From Faecalibacterium sp. UBA1762 (lineage in GTDB: Bacteria; Bacillota; Clostridia; Oscillospirales; Ruminococcaceae): a stretch of DNA of 8,932 nt. Below are positions 5,935 through 8,932 of this stretch, piece by piece. Position 1 is the first letter of the stretch, and every line of letters starts with the position of its first letter. The stretch spans positions 1 to 8,932 of the forward strand of contig DCHC01000046.1 in NCBI GenBank assembly GCA_002314755.1, written 5' to 3'. A program made the position numbers and the translations under genes. The notes under the pieces were generated by a model. That model had not been told where the DNA came from. It was given only the letters and a program-made list of their open reading frames with translations, and ran no database searches.

Positions 5935-7800
5935 TCAGCCCAGTGTTTTTTCCGCAGCCGCAACCAGCCGGTCTGCCGTCCTCTGTGCCTCTTTTTCCCC
6001 TTTTGCTAAAGTCATACTGTACAGATAAAAGGCATCTCCCTGAGACGCCTGGGCAAAATAATCCAGCCGGATCAGGTTGATGCGTCCCCGCCAATATTCC
6101 ATATCCAGTGGCAGAATTTCGGCATGGAATTGCCCGTCCATCTGCAGTGCAAACCGTTTGGAGTACCCTCCGGTCGCCTGGCGCAGCGTATCCGCGGCAA
6201 AAAACAACTCGCAGATATCGGACGCCTTTTTGTTCTGCTCGCCGGTGCGGTAGACTATCACCAGCCGATCGTAATCCTCCGCCTGCAAAGATGTTTGGTT
6301 TTGGGCGTACCGCAGCGAGATATAGGGATCATCGCTCTTTTTTTGGTTGGCGGTCAGCACAGCACAACCGTTTTCGTAGCTGAGGGCTGTCTGATTGGGC
6401 GAGGAAAAATAGGCCAAATCTTCTTCCCCTTCAAAGGTGATGTGGGTAAAATCAAAAGCTTCGGCCAGCGGTTGACGTAGGGAGGCATTATCGCAAAAAT
6501 CCTTATTGGCGGTAAAACAATTGCGTATCTGCTCTACACTTCCGCAGCAGATCAGATAGCTATAGCTTAACGGGTCATTATATGGCAGCTGCAGGGATGC
6601 CACCGGCGCCACATAATTGGTGGCATTGGCAGAAGAATCCGCAGTGCCGTTATACTGATACCGACCGGCAGTAAAAAGCTCTGCTGCAGGGGTAAACAGA
6701 CCAATACCGTAGTTTTTACCGTCCACCCAGGCACACCAGCTTTCAGTATTGGAGGGGCTTAAACCAAAGGTATTACCCGCTTCGCCGGTGCCCCAAAAGC
6801 CTAAGTTTTCTTCCACAGTCAGCCCGTCACCGCTCCATGGGGCGGAACCGGTATAGCAGACAAAGTTTTTCAACGCGCTGATTACATAAAATGCGGGCAG
6901 CTCCTGGGCGCGAATAATGTGGTCAAGATTGGAAAAATCCACTATCGTATTCTCTACCCGGATGCAGTCGTCCTGCAGGGTGTAGATGTTGGTATAGTAC
7001 GCCATTGTATAGCAGTTGTTCCGTGCCCAATCCAAAGGACGGCTGACTACGGTAACGGTGTTATCGCTCACCGTTACCGCCACAATTTTGCTGCGGTTGC
7101 CGTGGAGATCACCCCCCTGTACCGGGTTGTAGGGCCATTCCACCCCGTTATAGCTGCCGTTTTGATAGTTTTCATCCTGTGCGGCACCGTAATAGGACTG
7201 CTGCACCAGTCTGCCGGTATCGTGGCAGTTTAAAAGGTTTGTATAATTCTTATTTGTTGCCTGCAAATCCTCTAAGCAGCTGATGCCACCGCCCCAAGAA
7301 AGCTTGATTCCTAACCGATAGCGTTCATTCTCCAGCGAAAGCACCTCCGGGAAGACCTGCTGGTTTACAAGAGCGATGCTTTTTAGGCAAAATGTCACCG
7401 TTCCGTCCAGCGGGGTAATATGGATGGCCTGCAGTCTGCCTGCCGTATTGTCTAATAGGTAGCCGTCCAGCAGTTGGGAAAAGCTTTCGCTTTTTTCGGT
7501 CAGATAGAACTCCTCCGTTTGGGTTTTACCGTCCATGGAATAGACAAAATCCCCCCTGACCGGCCCGGTCAGCGTGTATTCCAAATCCACCCTGTTAAAG
7601 GTTTGATTCGCCTTCTCATCCCCGGTAAAATCCAGTGTCAAGGACTCTGAAATCTCTACTGATGCCTGTTTTTTACCGCTGAGCGCCGTACACGCCACGG
7701 TTCCCTGCCCCACTGTCTGCGTCCGGCTACAGCCGGTCAACAACAACGCACCGGTACAAAAAATCAGACAAAAAAAGACCGCGATTCGCATCCTCTTCAT
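5935..7800 (-). CDS. Surface lipoprotein of unknown function, multi-domain beta-rich, possibly carbohydrate-binding
   Basis: This is a 621-residue exported protein that I do not recognise as a named family. The N-terminus MKRMRIAVFFCLIFCTGALLLTGC is a lipoprotein signal peptide with lipobox LTGC, so lipidation at C24 and anchoring on the outer face of the membrane is predicted. Three regions can be proposed: ~30-145, a beta-sandwich ending ITPLDGTVTFCLKSIAL; ~150-430, a larger beta domain that could be galactose-mutarotase-like and carries the striking stretches GRLVQQSYYG (196-205) and GVEWPYNPVQGGDLHGN (219-235); and ~450-600, a jelly-roll-like domain with YDRLVIVYRTG, then DGQFHAEILPLDMEYWRG, then INLIRLDYFAQASQGDAFYLYSMTL. 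Many aromatic and Asn/Gln residues suit sugar binding; fold names are my inference. ATG 7800 has AAAGGA nine bases upstream. It lies 81 bases after pepF with a terminator-like hairpin between, and 150 bases before the pump gamma gene. I see no clear terminator after it. Confidence 0.75.
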   Translation of the reverse strand: MKRMRIAVFFCLIFCTGALLLTGCSRTQTVGQGTVACTALSGKKQASVEISESLTLDFTGDEKANQTFNRVDLEYTLTGPVRGDFVYSMDGKTQTEEFYLTEKSESFSQLLDGYLLDNTAGRLQAIHITPLDGTVTFCLKSIALVNQQVFPEVLSLENERYRLGIKLSWGGGISCLEDLQATNKNYTNLLNCHDTGRLVQQSYYGAAQDENYQNGSYNGVEWPYNPVQGGDLHGNRSKIVAVTVSDNTVTVVSRPLDWARNNCYTMAYYTNIYTLQDDCIRVENTIVDFSNLDHIIRAQELPAFYVISALKNFVCYTGSAPWSGDGLTVEENLGFWGTGEAGNTFGLSPSNTESWCAWVDGKNYGIGLFTPAAELFTAGRYQYNGTADSSANATNYVAPVASLQLPYNDPLSYSYLICCGSVEQIRNCFTANKDFCDNASLRQPLAEAFDFTHITFEGEEDLAYFSSPNQTALSYENGCAVLTANQKKSDDPYISLRYAQNQTSLQAEDYDRLVIVYRTGEQNKKASDICELFFAADTLRQATGGYSKRFALQMDGQFHAEILPLDMEYWRGRINLIRLDYFAQASQGDAFYLYSMTLAKGEKEAQRTADRLVAAAEKTLG

Positions 7801-7823
7801 CTTTGTAAATCCTTTCTTCTCCA

Positions 7824-7859
7824 GGAAAAACCGGCAGCGTTTAGTCTCTGCTGCCGGTT
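7824..7859 (-). terminator. Terminator-like hairpin between pepF and the lipoprotein gene
   Basis: Read on the minus strand, AACCGGCAGC (7859-7850) pairs exactly with GCTGCCGGTT (7838-7829) as a 10-bp GC-rich stem with an 11-base loop. It is followed by TTTTTCC. It starts about 20 bases after the pepF stop codon, as an ordinary terminator would. Its U-tract ends only ~24 bases before the lipoprotein start codon, just ahead of its AAAGGA site, so it could also act as an attenuator in that gene's leader. Confidence 0.88.
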
Positions 7860-7881
7860 CTTTTCTTGCTTTGTCGCCGTT

Positions 7882-8931
7882 TTATGCCATCAACTGTTCC
7901 ATCTCATCCAGCAACTGGCTGAACAGCTGCAGTGCCTGCTCCACCGGTTGGGGAGTGGACATATCCACACCGGCTATTTTCAGCAGACTGATGGGATCCG
8001 CACTGCATCCTCCGGAGAGGAACTGCAGATAGGCGTCCACCGCAGGTTGACCCTCTTTCAATATCTTCATGGCCAGTGCAATGGCGGCGGAAAAGCCGGT
8101 GGCGTACTGGTAGACATAAAAATCATAATAGAAATGAGGAATGCGCGCCCATTCATGGGCAATACGCTCATCCACCACCATCTCCTCGCCGTAGTACAGC
8201 TTGTTCAGATTATAGTACATCTCATCCAGCTTATCGCTTGTCAGACTCTCCCCTGCTTCACTTAGGCAGTTGATCTGATGCTCAAACTCGGCAAACATCG
8301 TCTGCCGGTACAGGGTGGTGCGGAACTGGTCCAGGAAATGGTTGATCAGGTAGGCGCGGCGCTGTTTATCCGTGGTTTTGGCAAGCAGATCCTGCATCAT
8401 CAACACCTCATTACAGGTGCTGGCAACCTCCGCCACAAAGATGACATAATCCGCATAGGCGGTGGGCTGGTTTTTGGCAGAAAGGTAACTATGCATGGTG
8501 TGACCCACCTCATGCACCAGGGTAAACTGGCTGTCCAGCGTATCCTTGTGGTTCAACAGAATAAACGGGTGGGGACGGGACAGGCCGGAGGAATAGGCTC
8601 CTCCCCGCTTGCCTTGGTTTTCCCGCACATCGATCCACCGCTGGCCAAAGGCTCTGCGCACCACGGCGACATATTCTTCACCCAGAGGTTTTACGGCGGA
8701 AAGCACAGCCTGCTGCGCCTCGGAATAAGGTATCACCGCATTTTCCCCGGCAAGAATGGGGTTATACAGGTCGTACATGTGCAGCTGCTCCAGTCCCATC
8801 AGCTTTTGACGCAACATCATATACCGGTACATCGTGGGCAGATGACGGTGAACTGCTTGGATCAGGTTGTCATACACCGTCTCCGGCACATTGGTCCGGT
8901 CCAGCGCAGCCTGACGGTTGGTCTCATAGCC
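7882..8931 (-). CDS. pepF: Oligoendopeptidase F, C-terminal part (M3 zinc metallopeptidase; N-terminus beyond window edge)
   Basis: PepF is a cytoplasmic zinc peptidase that cuts short oligopeptides, usually as part of peptide recycling or nutrition. About 349 residues are visible of a family that is normally ~600, and the frame stays open to the right edge (GYETNRQAALDRTNVPETVYDNLI), so GTG 8889 is an internal codon and not the start. The zinc site HEVGH is encoded at 8500-8514, and FVAEVASTCNEVLM, 24 residues later, supplies the third ligand glutamate. The family block WIDVRENQGKRGGAYSSG precedes it, then HPFILLNHKDTLDSQFTLVHE. The C-terminal YYDFYVYQYATGFSAAIALA and SGGCSADPISLLKIAGVDM are also typical of PepF. 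GLSRPHPFILL differs slightly from the common GTYxTHPYxLL but the key residues are intact. TAA ends it at 7882, followed by a terminator-like hairpin. Confidence 0.95.
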   Translation of the reverse strand, partial: GYETNRQAALDRTNVPETVYDNLIQAVHRHLPTMYRYMMLRQKLMGLEQLHMYDLYNPILAGENAVIPYSEAQQAVLSAVKPLGEEYVAVVRRAFGQRWIDVRENQGKRGGAYSSGLSRPHPFILLNHKDTLDSQFTLVHEVGHTMHSYLSAKNQPTAYADYVIFVAEVASTCNEVLMMQDLLAKTTDKQRRAYLINHFLDQFRTTLYRQTMFAEFEHQINCLSEAGESLTSDKLDEMYYNLNKLYYGEEMVVDERIAHEWARIPHFYYDFYVYQYATGFSAAIALAMKILKEGQPAVDAYLQFLSGGCSADPISLLKIAGVDMSTPQPVEQALQLFSQLLDEMEQLMA

Positions 8932-8932
8932 T

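Noticed and set aside
8887..8889. GTG as the start of pepF
   Set aside because: Family-like sequence continues upstream in frame to the window edge, and the visible part is much shorter than a full PepF.
1..8932. CRISPR arrays, tRNA or rRNA genes, transposases, integrases, phage or toxin-antitoxin genes
   Set aside because: No direct-repeat array, no recognisable RNA gene and no such protein motif was seen on either strand.

Overview
The window looks like a chromosomal segment from a Gram-positive anaerobe, most likely a gut-type Clostridia (Oscillospiraceae/Ruminococcaceae-like). This is inferred from strong AGGAGG-type ribosome binding sites, extended -10 (TGn-TATAAT) promoters, a Na+-translocating decarboxylase beta/gamma pair, a PepF oligoendopeptidase, a lipobox lipoprotein, and roughly balanced base composition. 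I see no tRNA, rRNA, CRISPR array, insertion sequence, integrase or phage gene.

Layout from left to right. (1) A plus-strand gene enters from the left edge and ends at 802. It is the C-terminal part of a glycosidase-like protein. (2) A nested hairpin terminator at 832-889 serves it and the convergent minus-strand unit. (3) All remaining genes are on the minus strand, so they read right to left. A two-gene unit (promoter 4056-4085) encodes a THUMP-domain rRNA methyltransferase (2821-3945) and then a cytoplasmic TIM-barrel glycosidase-like protein (991-2745). (4) A compact unit with its own promoter (5836-5862) and terminator (4122-4149) encodes the gamma (5425-5784) and beta (4168-5406) subunits of a Na+ pump decarboxylase. 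No alpha or biotin-carrier gene lies beside it. (5) A 621-residue lipoprotein of unknown function (5935-7800) appears to be built of beta-rich, sugar-binding-like domains. (6) The C-terminal part of pepF (7882 to the right edge) is followed by a terminator hairpin placed just before the lipoprotein's ribosome binding site.

How it fits together: the beta and gamma subunits would form the membrane part of a biotin-dependent decarboxylase that exports Na+, with carboxyltransferase and biotin carrier encoded elsewhere. The methyltransferase and PepF are housekeeping functions. Three poorly described proteins (left-edge glycosidase-like protein, TIM-barrel protein, lipoprotein) all look carbohydrate-related, but they sit in separate transcription units and nothing proves that they work together.

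I found no convincing new multi-gene system. The best leads are the uncharacterised lipoprotein and TIM-barrel proteins, the palindrome touching the pump promoter, and the hairpin between pepF and the lipoprotein gene.
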